From positions 104,580 to 168,579 of the forward strand of contig NZ_JADOTV010000008.1 in assembly GCF_015767245.1 (NCBI RefSeq): 64,000 nucleotides of DNA, read 5' to 3'. Position 1 is the first letter of the stretch, and each line of letters opens with the position of its first letter. This DNA is from Aureivirga sp. CE67 (GTDB lineage: Bacteria > Bacteroidota > Bacteroidia > Flavobacteriales > Flavobacteriaceae). Below the pieces are notes generated by a model. It saw only the letters and a list, made by a program, of their open reading frames with translations. It was not told where the DNA came from and made no database searches. This document shows, in pieces, positions 45,492 to 53,298 of the stretch. The position numbers and the translations under genes were made by a program.

Positions 45492-46009
45492 TTATTTATC
45501 ACCAAGCTTTTGATTTGTATCATACAGTATACAGAATGATACAATTATTAGGTTATTTCAAAAGAGGTGACCAAATAGAAATAGATAGATTGCGTATCTG
45601 GGATTATTATATGCTTTTTCCAAATAAGCTTTCAAATTTGAAATTAAGAAGAAATGAGAAAGATATAAAGAATTTAATTAATTCTTTTATAATCAGAGCT
45701 GATAATCCTTACGAGGAAGTTATTGATGATAGGAAAATGTTTGAAAAAATAAAACCATATCAAATGACAGCTATTAAAAGTTTAGCTTCTTATGGTATAG
45801 TTAATAAAGATTATTTAACTACAAATAGAATTAATTCAATTTCTTCGGAACTTATTGAAGATTACATTAGTAAATTAGAGAAGTTGACTAACCAAGAAGA
45901 AAATACAATTAAATTACTCACATCTCATTTCTATCAAATGTCATTATATGGGGAATATGGCTTAAAAGATAGATCAAAATTATTAGAAAGTAAATATGAT
46001 GCACAATAA
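45488..46009 (+). CDS. Cassette 2, gene 3: probable ABC-3C middle component
   Basis: This 173-residue protein starts MIIYHQAFDLYHTVYRMIQLL. The pattern of a short strand followed by hP-A-[FY]-DLYH is typical of ABC-three-component middle components, and the later IDRLRIWDYYMLFPNKL also fits. The ATG at 45488 overlaps the stop of the upstream gene as ATGA, so it is preferred to the open-frame start 21 bases upstream. Middle components link the ATPase to the CTD protein. It overlaps the ATPase gene by 14 bases. Confidence 0.72.
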   Translation: MIIYHQAFDLYHTVYRMIQLLGYFKRGDQIEIDRLRIWDYYMLFPNKLSNLKLRRNEKDIKNLINSFIIRADNPYEEVIDDRKMFEKIKPYQMTAIKSLASYGIVNKDYLTTNRINSISSELIEDYISKLEKLTNQEENTIKLLTSHFYQMSLYGEYGLKDRSKLLESKYDAQ

Positions 46010-47918
46010 TTTATTTCTAAATAGATTAATAATCTATACAAACTCAGGAAAAATAGCATATAATGAAGAATTTCATAAAGGAATTAACATAATTCGTGGC
46101 GATAATAGTAGTGGGAAATCTACAATTACCCACTTTATATTTTATGTATTAGGTGGTGCATTTAATGATTGGGTTAAAGAAGCTAAACAGTGTTCGTATG
46201 TATTATCTGAAGTAGAATTAAATGGCGCTACAATAGTTTTAAAAAGAGAATTAAATTTTAGTGATAAAACTAAGAAAGCAAACCCACAAGAACCTTTATA
46301 TATTTATTGGGGTAGTTTAGAAGAATTAAAAAATACAGAGATCGAACATGAATGGCATAAGTATGGATACCAAACATATCCAGATAAAAAGAGTTATTCA
46401 AATGTATTGTTTAATACATTGAATATTCCCATTGTTAAAGGTGATAATAATATTACCATGCATCAATTATTGAGATTAATATATGTAGATCAAGATTCTC
46501 CAACAAGCTCTTTATTTTTATACGAACAATTTGACTCATCTATGACAAGAGAAACTGTCTCTGATTTATTATTGGGAGTTTATAATCAAGATTTATACGA
46601 CAGTAAACAGCGAAAAGTAGAAGTTGAAAAAGAGCTAAGCGGTATAAAGAGTGAAATTAAGGTTATTCGAAAATTCACACAAAATCTTCATGATTTAATT
46701 CCTGCTAATATTTTTACAAAAATTGAAAATAAAGAAAAAGAATTAAATAAAATTGAAACTGAATTAATAGTTTTAAAGAATAATAATAAAGCTGTTAGGT
46801 TTACAAAAAAAACAAAATTAGAATTTGAAGAACTTAATAAACAGGTTATTACTCAAAGAGAAAAGGTAAATTCAATTGAATCAAATACGAGAAATCTTCA
46901 GTTTGAAATTGAAGATTCTAAATATTTTATTGAATCATTAAGTAAAAAAATAAAAGCTATTAATAATTCAATAATAACAAGGGATTTTTTGGGTGAATTC
47001 CCTTTGGAATACTGTCCAGAATGTTTATCTGATATAAAAATGGAAGATACTTCTCTTTGTAAATTATGCAAACAAGAAGTGGATGAAAGTTATGGAATAA
47101 CACAAGCAAGAAAAATAGAGCAAGAACTTAGTTTTCAGCAAAAAGAATCAATTTCTTTACTTACTAAAAAAGAAAGAAAATTAATTGATTTAAAAACATC
47201 ATTTGAATCTGAGAAAATAAATTTATTTCAATTACAACAAAAGGTAAATCAATCTTTAAAAGATGTTAAATCTGTTCGTGATGAGAAGATAGATAAATTG
47301 CTGTCTGATATAGGATTTATTGAAGGTGAAATTATTCAGCTTAGAACTTTACTTGAAAATGCTGAATTATATCAAAGTCTAATTCAAAAAGAAACAGAAT
47401 TAGGTGTTGAATTCGAATTTCTTAATTTTAAAATAAATTCTTTGCGCTCAGAACAAGAGAAGTTAAAATATTCTACCAATAATAAAATAGAAGAAAAAGG
47501 ATTATTTCTCTTAAATAATGACTTAAGAAGACAACAAGATTTTGCAGAAGCAAAAGAATTTAATATTGATTATAGAAATAATCTTGCCTTTATTTCTGAT
47601 AAAGATGCAAAGTATTCTGCTAGTTCAAATTTTTATTTAAAAACAGCAGCTAGATTTTCTATTTTTCTTGCATCTCTTGAAATTGAAAAAATGCGTTATC
47701 CTAGATTCATTTTTTGTGATAATATGGAGGATAAAGGAATAGAAAAAGAACGTGCGCAAAATTTTCAAAAAATTATAATTAAACAAGCCGAAAAAAGTAA
47801 TAAAGAAAATTTTCAATTGATTTATACCACTTCTTTTATTCCAGAAGATCTAGATAATACATCTTATTGTGTAGGAGATTCATATACAGAAGATAATCCA
47901 AGTTTAAAAATAAAGTAA
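45996..47918 (+). CDS. Cassette 2, gene 4: SMC/Rad50-like ATPase of the ABC-3C system
   Basis: This 640-residue protein has Walker A RGDNSSGKSTITHFIF (residues 34-49). A long coiled coil is interrupted by a zinc-hook-like pair of CxxC motifs (EYCPECLSDIKM and LCKLCKQEV, about residues 340-362). The C-terminal Walker B/D-loop is RFIFCDNMEDKGIEKERAQNF. This is the layout of ABC-3C ATPases, thought to sense DNA or nucleoprotein states in biological conflicts. The next ATG is 3 bases later and equally possible. It ends 5 bases before the R'' box of its cassette. Confidence 0.85.
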   Translation: MMHNNLFLNRLIIYTNSGKIAYNEEFHKGINIIRGDNSSGKSTITHFIFYVLGGAFNDWVKEAKQCSYVLSEVELNGATIVLKRELNFSDKTKKANPQEPLYIYWGSLEELKNTEIEHEWHKYGYQTYPDKKSYSNVLFNTLNIPIVKGDNNITMHQLLRLIYVDQDSPTSSLFLYEQFDSSMTRETVSDLLLGVYNQDLYDSKQRKVEVEKELSGIKSEIKVIRKFTQNLHDLIPANIFTKIENKEKELNKIETELIVLKNNNKAVRFTKKTKLEFEELNKQVITQREKVNSIESNTRNLQFEIEDSKYFIESLSKKIKAINNSIITRDFLGEFPLEYCPECLSDIKMEDTSLCKLCKQEVDESYGITQARKIEQELSFQQKESISLLTKKERKLIDLKTSFESEKINLFQLQQKVNQSLKDVKSVRDEKIDKLLSDIGFIEGEIIQLRTLLENAELYQSLIQKETELGVEFEFLNFKINSLRSEQEKLKYSTNNKIEEKGLFLLNNDLRRQQDFAEAKEFNIDYRNNLAFISDKDAKYSASSNFYLKTAARFSIFLASLEIEKMRYPRFIFCDNMEDKGIEKERAQNFQKIIIKQAEKSNKENFQLIYTTSFIPEDLDNTSYCVGDSYTEDNPSLKIK

Positions 47919-47990
47919 AACCAGCTGCCAACAAAGAACTGAGTTAAAACCCAAGTAAAATAGTCTTAAAATTCATACAATATTTATCTA

Positions 47991-48024
47991 AGCATATCAG
48001 AATAATATTTTGATATGCTTTTTT
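47991..48024 (+). terminator. Terminator inside type 1 site 2
   Basis: AGCATATCA pairs with TGATATGCT and is followed by TTTTTT. Near-identical hairpins occur at 48706 and 55970. Confidence 0.82.
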
Positions 48025-48081
48025 ATTTTCAACAACTTTAAAAACCAGTATTTATCTACTTTTAAATATTTAAACCTTTTA

Positions 48082-48113
48082 TTTGTTAAAAATTTCAGAT
48101 TCATATATATTTG
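48082..48113 (+). promoter_or_regulatory. Promoter in type 1 site 2
   Basis: TTTG, 20 bases, TATATTTG, facing the gene at 48207. Confidence 0.65.
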
Positions 48114-48206
48114 GACATCTGCTGCTATGAAAATTCAAAATTTACAGAAATATTATAGTTACAGAAATAATAAAAATAATAACATCTCCGAAATTTTTTA
48201 AAGAAT

Positions 48207-48662
48207 ATGATGAAAATTATTGATATAAAACAAATAAAAATATTGACACTATTTATTACATTCATACTTCTTCTTGGATGTAATCATGAATATAAAATAA
48301 CTAAAAATCAAGATGATGATGAAAAATTAAATGGTTCACATATAATAAATAATGAAGAACTAAAAATATTATATGATTTAGAAGAAGAAAAAAATAATAC
48401 AAATTCTAAATTTATTAGCTATCAATCGTTTCAGAGAAAAAAATACATCATAGAATTAGAAACAAACTTAAAGAATTATTCAAAAAAATTAATTTTATAT
48501 GATTTGAATAAAAATATTTTAGATTCTATTGATTTGGAGAAATCATATCAAATTATATACAATAATGAAATTCTATTTCAAAATAGAAAAAGAGATGAAA
48601 AACAACTTACATATAATATTGAAAATAGTAAAATAACTACCGCCAACAAAGAACTGAGTTAA
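48207..48662 (+). CDS. Cassette 3: lipoprotein ending inside the next attC-like site
   Basis: This 151-residue protein has a lipoprotein signal (LTLFITFILLLGCNHEYK, Cys about 24). The mature part is Asp/Lys/Asn-rich. The last residues, ANKELS, and the TAA stop are encoded by the left end of attC-like site 3 (CCAACAAAGAACTGAGTTAA), so the natural C-terminus may have been lost. Function unknown. Confidence 0.65.
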   Translation: MMKIIDIKQIKILTLFITFILLLGCNHEYKITKNQDDDEKLNGSHIINNEELKILYDLEEEKNNTNSKFISYQSFQRKKYIIELETNLKNYSKKLILYDLNKNILDSIDLEKSYQIIYNNEILFQNRKRDEKQLTYNIENSKITTANKELS

Positions 48663-48705
48663 AAACCAAGTAAAACAGTCTTAAAGTTTATACAATATTT
48701 ATCCA

Positions 48706-48739
48706 AGCATATTAGAATAATATTTTGATATGCTTTTTT
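48706..48739 (+). terminator. Terminator inside type 1 site 3
   Basis: AGCATATTA pairs with TGATATGCT (one G-T pair) followed by a T-run. Confidence 0.78.
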
Positions 48740-48795
48740 GTTTTCAACAACTTTAAAACCAGTATTCATCAGCTTTTAAATATTTAAGTCTTTTA

Positions 48796-48827
48796 TTTGT
48801 TAAAAATTTCAGATTCATATATATTTG
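48796..48827 (+). promoter_or_regulatory. Promoter in type 1 site 3
   Basis: TTTG, 20 bases, TATATTTG, facing the gene at 48933. Confidence 0.65.
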
Positions 48828-48932
48828 GACATCTGCTGCTATGAAATTTAAAATATCCAGAAATATTATAGTTACAGTTATAAGAGAAATATCAGGAATT
48901 CCTGTTATGGTTATGTTGTGTTTCATTAAAAA

Positions 48933-49493
48933 ATGACAAGAAAAGAAGCGAAAAATATTATAGTCAATCGACAATTATTCACACTCTCAAATGAATTTAA
49001 ATATGAAATTTTAGAGGAATATTTTTATTATGAGAATGAAATTGATATTAGAGAAGAAATTGAGAATAATGAACTTCCAAAATTTAGTGATTACATAATT
49101 CAATTGATTGTAAATAATGAAAAGCCCGTTGAAATAAATCACGTGGAATTCGACTTAATTTATCAAGAATATTTAAGTTCCATTTTATATGGTTCGACTA
49201 ATAAATATTTAATCTTCAAATTAAAAGAGGTAGCTAATGTTATTGTAGATGATTTAACAGGAAAAAAAGAACTTCTTGACCCTTGTCCTTGTTGCGATTA
49301 CTTAACAATAAGTCTAGGAGAAGATGGTTTATGTGAAATTTGCCCTGTTTGCTTTTGGGAAAATTTCGGATCGGGTCCAAATGGAATGACTCTTGACCTA
49401 GCTAAAAGAAACTTTAATAAACATGGAGTAATGGATTTAAGATTCAAGAAATTTGTTGATCCAGAAGGAAATTTTAAATATGAAAAACATTAG
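48933..49493 (+). CDS. Cassette 4, gene 1: CPCC-family cysteine-rich protein
   Basis: In this 186-residue protein the C-terminal ~70 residues are a CPCC domain: DPCPCCDYLTISLGEDG, CEICPVCFWENFG, LDLAKRNFNKHGVMD. The Cys residues should bind zinc. The N-terminal ~110 residues are helical and acidic with no match. CPCC proteins are widespread in gene-cassette and toxin-immunity settings, but their role is not known. It starts 9 bases after the R' box of site 3. Confidence 0.85.
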   Translation: MTRKEAKNIIVNRQLFTLSNEFKYEILEEYFYYENEIDIREEIENNELPKFSDYIIQLIVNNEKPVEINHVEFDLIYQEYLSSILYGSTNKYLIFKLKEVANVIVDDLTGKKELLDPCPCCDYLTISLGEDGLCEICPVCFWENFGSGPNGMTLDLAKRNFNKHGVMDLRFKKFVDPEGNFKYEKH

Positions 49494-49511
49494 TCACTCA
49501 ATTAAACTTTT

Positions 49512-50027
49512 ATGAAAAAGACTAACGAAATGAGATTATTTCTAATACTAATATTACTGAGTTTAAAAACTTCAATTTGTTTTGGACAAAATATCGATTC
49601 TTTAACATCAAAAGAATCAAACTTGATTTGGATACAAAAGCTTGATGAAATAAATTCAAAAGAATCTAAACTTGAATTAATAAAGAAAAAAATACGGATT
49701 GATTCAATAGTCTCTAAAGCTGATATTTCGGAAAAAATATTCATCAAAGTAAGTGAAGGTGGTAATGTAAATGATTTAATCGAAAAGGCTACAAAATGTA
49801 AAACTCTTTTCTTCTTAAAGCAAAAGAAGGTATTACATATGTTAGACTTGAATCAGTATCCGAATTATTCATTTGTATTAAAATACTTGACTATTGAAAC
49901 AATTGAGTCAATTGAAATTGTTACTGGAAATAAGGCAATTTCGAATTATGGAACAATTGCACAATGCGGAGTTGTTATTTTGAATAGCAACAGAAAATTA
50001 AAAAAAGTACTTAGAAAGATTAAATAA
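49512..50027 (+). CDS. Cassette 4, gene 2: secreted protein with a TonB-plug-like ending
   Basis: This 171-residue protein has a signal peptide (MRLFLILILLSLKTSICFGQ); the open frame begins six codons earlier, and the ATG at 49530 is an alternative start. The end IESIEIVTGNKAISNYGTIAQ followed by CGVVILNS resembles the last part of a TonB-receptor plug domain (I-x-I-x-V-x-G--A-x-x-x-YG--A-x-GVV-x-x). No barrel follows. It may be a free plug-like domain protein, a known small Bacteroidota type. It shares a cassette with the CPCC gene. Confidence 0.7.
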   Translation: MKKTNEMRLFLILILLSLKTSICFGQNIDSLTSKESNLIWIQKLDEINSKESKLELIKKKIRIDSIVSKADISEKIFIKVSEGGNVNDLIEKATKCKTLFFLKQKKVLHMLDLNQYPNYSFVLKYLTIETIESIEIVTGNKAISNYGTIAQCGVVILNSNRKLKKVLRKIK

Positions 50028-50031
50028 AAAC

Positions 50032-50167
50032 GAACGCACAACAATGACTATAAACAATTGCTATTACAGGCTTATCTTGTAAATTCTTGCAGAATTTTCA
50101 GCTTGTCGTGTACTTGCAAAAGCTCGTATTAACACACGCAACTGTTCATAGCCGAGACGTTAGATAC
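50032..50167 (+). other. attC-like site 4 (unique type)
   Basis: Left arm GACTATAAACAATTG pairs with right arm AACTGTTCATAGCC (G-T tolerant). R'' is CGCACAAC and the right end is ACGTTAGATAC, whose GTTAGAT fits the GTTRRRY consensus of integron sites. Confidence 0.75.
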
Positions 50168-50207
50168 TATTTAGGCAGACTACAACTACCAAAATGAACA
50201 TACAATA

Positions 50208-50993
50208 ATGAAAAAAAGGATTTTAAAAACTTTAGGAATGATAATCGGAATAATTTTGATTCCAGTACTAATATTTTTCGGATTCTTAGCTTTTATAAGC
50301 TGGGACAGTGAGGATTCTGTGACTTTATTCACTCAGAAGATTGAAGGAAGTGATTTGTTGCTTGTTGATTATGATATTTGGTATGGAAGAGATGGGAATA
50401 CAACAGGAAATACAATTTTAAGAACGACAAAAGACTTTGATTTTAGGAAAATTGATAAAATTCCCTTTTCATATATCGAAAATATTACAAATAAGAATAT
50501 TAATGGAGTAGCTTTCGTAAGACCCGAGACTAGAGATTTAAAAGAAAAAATTAGAAATAAATCTATGACTTTTGAGAATATAGATGTCAACACGACTTTT
50601 TATAACAGCTATTCTTCTTCTGGACCTTGCATGCTAAATAAATACAAATTCAATTCATTTATCGAGACTAAAGACAGTTTATTTTTTTTAGGTCTAGACA
50701 AAGTTTTTGGAAATTCAAAAACTGATAGCACAAAGATTGGATTCAAAAAAGGAAATATTAAAATAGTTTCTGATTCCATCGGTAAATTATATCGACTTGA
50801 AATTGAAGAAATGGTTTTGGTAAAAAAAGGCAATCCTCTGACTGATATTTCTGACGTTTCTAATAATGAGAACTTGGCTACAGCTTGTTTGAGAACTTAC
50901 TTCATGGAACCTGATTCAATTATTTATGAGAACGAATTTTCAGATTATGGAATTTTTAAAGAAATAAAAAAAACAGTGACTAACACCAAGTAA
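50208..50993 (+). CDS. Cassette 5: membrane-anchored protein of unknown function
   Basis: This 261-residue protein has one N-terminal membrane segment (GMIIGIILIPVLIFFGFLAF, about residues 10-29) and a large outer domain with no recognised motif. The end TVTNTK and the stop are encoded by the left arm of attC-like site 5 (ACTAACACCAAGTAA). Cassette ends match 7 of 9 (GTTAGATAC against GTTAGTCAC). Confidence 0.68.
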   Translation: MKKRILKTLGMIIGIILIPVLIFFGFLAFISWDSEDSVTLFTQKIEGSDLLLVDYDIWYGRDGNTTGNTILRTTKDFDFRKIDKIPFSYIENITNKNINGVAFVRPETRDLKEKIRNKSMTFENIDVNTTFYNSYSSSGPCMLNKYKFNSFIETKDSLFFLGLDKVFGNSKTDSTKIGFKKGNIKIVSDSIGKLYRLEIEEMVLVKKGNPLTDISDVSNNENLATACLRTYFMEPDSIIYENEFSDYGIFKEIKKTVTNTK

Positions 50994-51034
50994 AAGCATG
51001 TTTCGCACGCTTCTTACTCTAATACGTTATAGCC
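50976..51034 (+). other. attC-like site 5 (type 4, ~58 bases)
   Basis: Left arm AACACCAAGTAAAAGCATG and right arm CACGCTTCTTACTCTAATACGTT pair over GTAA and AAGC blocks with a bulge. R' is GTTATAG. Related sites at 52523 and 62493 show different stem bases that still pair. Confidence 0.78.
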
Positions 51035-51046
51035 AATTACAAAATA

Positions 51047-51547
51047 ATGAAGCAATTTAATTGTGTAATAATATTGAGTTTAATTCTATTTTCAAGTTGT
51101 AATAATTTCGAAAAAAGATTTTATAATGGTATTACAAATAAAAATTTAAATGCTTTTAAAAATGAGAAAAATGTTTTTGACCTTTCATCAATTACAAACT
51201 TTGAATGGGAGAAAGTAATTTTAATCAGAGGAAATGAAAGTGTTCCTGTGTACCAAAAAGAAATAATAGAAATTCTTAAAAATACAGAAGGATTTAAAGA
51301 AATTGAAAATTTTGAAGTGACGGAAATACCAACTTTTAAAGACCGATTTTATTTTTTAACTAATGATAAAGAAATAATTACAAAAGAAATAGAAAGTGGG
51401 ATTTATAATCATGAGAATCGCTTTTTTATAGAATCCTGTTCAAAAAATAGAATCTGGCTAACTAAAAATGAATGTCAATTTGAAATAAAATCTGATTTAA
51501 ATAAAAAAGATAAAGGAACAGTTATTCTTTATCCGAATTGTAAATAA
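51047..51547 (+). CDS. Cassette 6: lipoprotein of unknown function
   Basis: This 166-residue protein has a lipoprotein signal (CVIILSLILFSSCNNFEK, Cys about 19). The mature part is Lys/Glu-rich with no motif. Its cassette begins GTTATAG at 51026 and ends with CTATAAC at 51561-51567, the exact complement. Confidence 0.72.
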   Translation: MKQFNCVIILSLILFSSCNNFEKRFYNGITNKNLNAFKNEKNVFDLSSITNFEWEKVILIRGNESVPVYQKEIIEILKNTEGFKEIENFEVTEIPTFKDRFYFLTNDKEIITKEIESGIYNHENRFFIESCSKNRIWLTKNECQFEIKSDLNKKDKGTVILYPNCK

Positions 51548-51558
51548 TAAAATAAAAA

Positions 51559-51753
51559 GTCTATAACAAAGAACTAAATTAAAAATTAAGTAAAACAATA
51601 TTAAAGTTTATTTAAATCTTTTATTTGTTAAAAATTTCAGATTCATATATATTTGGACATCTGCTGCTATGAAAATTCAAAATTTACAGAAATATTATAG
51701 TTACAGTTATAAGAGAAATGACAGGAATTCCTGTTATGGTTATGCTTAGCAAG
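51559..51753 (+). other. attC-like site 6 (type 1, without terminator)
   Basis: R'' CTATAAC, AAAGAACTAAATTAAAA, then directly the promoter, CTGCTGCTATGAAAATTC and ACAGGAATTCCTGT, ending GCTTAGCAAG. The ~80 bases with the terminator hairpin are missing compared with full-length copies. Confidence 0.75.
51624..51655 (+). promoter_or_regulatory. Promoter in type 1 site 6
   Basis: TTTG, 20 bases, TATATTTG, facing the gene at 51772. Confidence 0.65.
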
Positions 51754-51771
51754 CATTTATACAACTAAAAG

Positions 51772-52512
51772 ATGAAACTCAAAATACTCATTCTGACCAT
51801 TATTTTTATTCCTCTTTTTCAAGAAATTCAGCAAAAAAAAGAAAAAATAATTGAACCATATAAATTAATTGAAAAAGACAGAAGTTTAAAAAGAAGAAAA
51901 GAGATCTATCGGAAAAATGAACTTCAAAAAAAAAGTTATCATGGTAAATTAGCTGAAAGAGAAAAAAAAGAATATTTCAAATTACTTAAAAAATATGGTG
52001 AAATGATAGTAACTGGCTGGGAAGTCCTAGACAAAGGCTGTAGCTGGTATTGTGGAGAAAGTAATTATAAAGTTGTTTCTTCTTCTAGTTTAAAAAGCAC
52101 AAATAAATATGATTATAATGCTAAATCAGCTAATGATTTAAGTTATGAGACAGCATGGATTGAAGGGAGAAATGATAGTGGAATTGGAGAATATTTAGAA
52201 TATTATTTTAAAAACGGTAGTCAGTCATTTTCTAGAGTAATTATCTCTAATGGTTATGTAAAGTCAAATAAATCATGGATAAACAATAACAGAGTCAAAA
52301 AAATAAAAATGTACATTAACAATGAGTTTTTTGCAATACTAAACTTAAAAGACACAAAAAAGGATCAAGTGTTTAATGTTGGAATTATAGAGCATGATAA
52401 AAATGAGAAAGATTTAATTTTAAAATTCGAAATTCTTGAAGTCTATAATGGGGAAAAATATAATGACACTGCAATAACAGAAATATACTTTGATGGCGAC
52501 AATACACATTAA
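51772..52512 (+). CDS. Cassette 7: exported protein with an F5/8C-like (NADase-translocation type) domain
   Basis: This 246-residue protein has an N-terminal hydrophobic segment (KLKILILTIIFIPLFQ), a highly charged linker, and a C-terminal domain from about residue 85. That domain has ANDLSYETAWIEGRNDSGIG, EYLEYYF, VIISNGYVKSNKSW and NNRVKKIKMYINN. This fits the discoidin-like domain found beside NAD glycohydrolases. No enzyme domain is attached. Cassette ends pair only with one gap. Confidence 0.7.
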   Translation: MKLKILILTIIFIPLFQEIQQKKEKIIEPYKLIEKDRSLKRRKEIYRKNELQKKSYHGKLAEREKKEYFKLLKKYGEMIVTGWEVLDKGCSWYCGESNYKVVSSSSLKSTNKYDYNAKSANDLSYETAWIEGRNDSGIGEYLEYYFKNGSQSFSRVIISNGYVKSNKSWINNNRVKKIKMYINNEFFAILNLKDTKKDQVFNVGIIEHDKNEKDLILKFEILEVYNGEKYNDTAITEIYFDGDNTH

Positions 52513-52522
52513 AAAAATACGA

Positions 52523-52580
52523 CTTGCAAACACCAAGTAAAGTGAAAGATTTGCTCGCACCTTGCTCCTATACGTTGGAC
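52523..52580 (+). other. attC-like site 7 (type 4)
   Basis: Left CACCAAGTAAAGTG and right CGCACCTTGCTCCTATACG pair as AGTAAAGTG with CACCTTGCT. R' GTTGGAC fits GTTRRRY exactly. The stem bases differ from site 5 in a paired way. Confidence 0.8.
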
Positions 52581-52648
52581 ACAACTTAAAATAAATTAAG
52601 AAGAGATTAAAAACTTAGAAACAATTAGTTTTGAAAAAAAATGAAAAA

Positions 52649-53230
52649 ATGAAAAAAGGACTTAAGAGTATAATATTAATTTTTGGAATATTGTTGTCTT
52701 TTAGTTTAAGTAGTGTGAGTAATTATAAATCAGTTCTTTTAAGTGATCAAAAAGAAACTTATTTAAATGAGAGTCAAATTTTAGATTATTTAATTAAAGC
52801 AGATTCTTATGAAATTAAAGAATTAAAAAATAAACCTTTTGATACTCTTCAATTTAATAAGGTTATTGCATATGATTTTGAAGGAACTCCTTGGAAATCT
52901 GTATTTAATCAAAAAAACAATAAATATTCAGATGTAATAACAAATCAAAAGAAATTAAATATAGAACAGATTTATAGGTTAGTAAACCTATTGACAAATC
53001 CAGAAACATATGGTAGTGAACAGTATGAATGTTTTAATCCTCATCAAGGAATTATTTTTTATGATAATGAAAAAGTAAAATTAGTAATTGATATTTGTTT
53101 AGATTGTAACTACTTAGTATCATCTATTAAAATTCCAACTGTAGACTGGGGTTTTAGTGATGAAGGAATAAAAAACATAATAGATTTAAGTAAAGATTTA
53201 GGTTTAAATTACGGAAATATAAAAAAATAA
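52649..53230 (+). CDS. Cassette 8: exported protein of unknown function
   Basis: This protein of about 193 residues starts MKKGLKSIILIFGILLSFSL; a TTG-start extension of six residues is less likely. The mature part has ECFNPHQGIIFYDNEKVKLVIDICLDCNY with three Cys that may form a small metal or disulphide site. Cassette ends match over ten bases (GTTGGACACA at 52574 and its complement at 53234). Function unknown. Confidence 0.7.
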   Translation: MKKGLKSIILIFGILLSFSLSSVSNYKSVLLSDQKETYLNESQILDYLIKADSYEIKELKNKPFDTLQFNKVIAYDFEGTPWKSVFNQKNNKYSDVITNQKKLNIEQIYRLVNLLTNPETYGSEQYECFNPHQGIIFYDNEKVKLVIDICLDCNYLVSSIKIPTVDWGFSDEGIKNIIDLSKDLGLNYGNIKK

Positions 53231-53233
53231 AAC

Positions 53234-53289
53234 TGTGTCCAACAAAGACTAAATTGCATTAAAACGCAGCTTTGCCAAATGTTGACACC
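53234..53289 (+). other. attC-like site 8 (type 3, ~55 bases)
   Basis: R'' GTCCAAC, then AAAGACTAAATTGCATTAAAACGCAGCTTTGCCAAAT and R' GTTGACACC. Related sites are at 56817, 60056 and 61403. Confidence 0.75.
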
Positions 53290-53298
53290 AATTTGAAA

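Larger units (their letters stand above)
47924..48190 (+). other. attC-like site 2 (type 1, full length)
   Basis: R'' GCTGCCAAC is followed by AAAGAACTGAGTTAAAA, an intrinsic terminator, the TTTG-N20-TATATTTG promoter, CTGCTGCTATGAAAATTC and ATTATAGTTACAG. The right end differs from other type 1 copies: the GGAATTCC palindrome is missing and no clear R' is seen. Confidence 0.72.
48640..48924 (+). other. attC-like site 3 (type 1, full length)
   Basis: It runs from CCGCCAAC to GTTGTGTTTC. It contains the terminator (48706), promoter (48796), CTGCTGCTATGAAA element and the palindrome CAGGAATTCCTG followed by TTATGGTTAT. Its left end also encodes the C-terminus of the previous protein. Confidence 0.75.
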
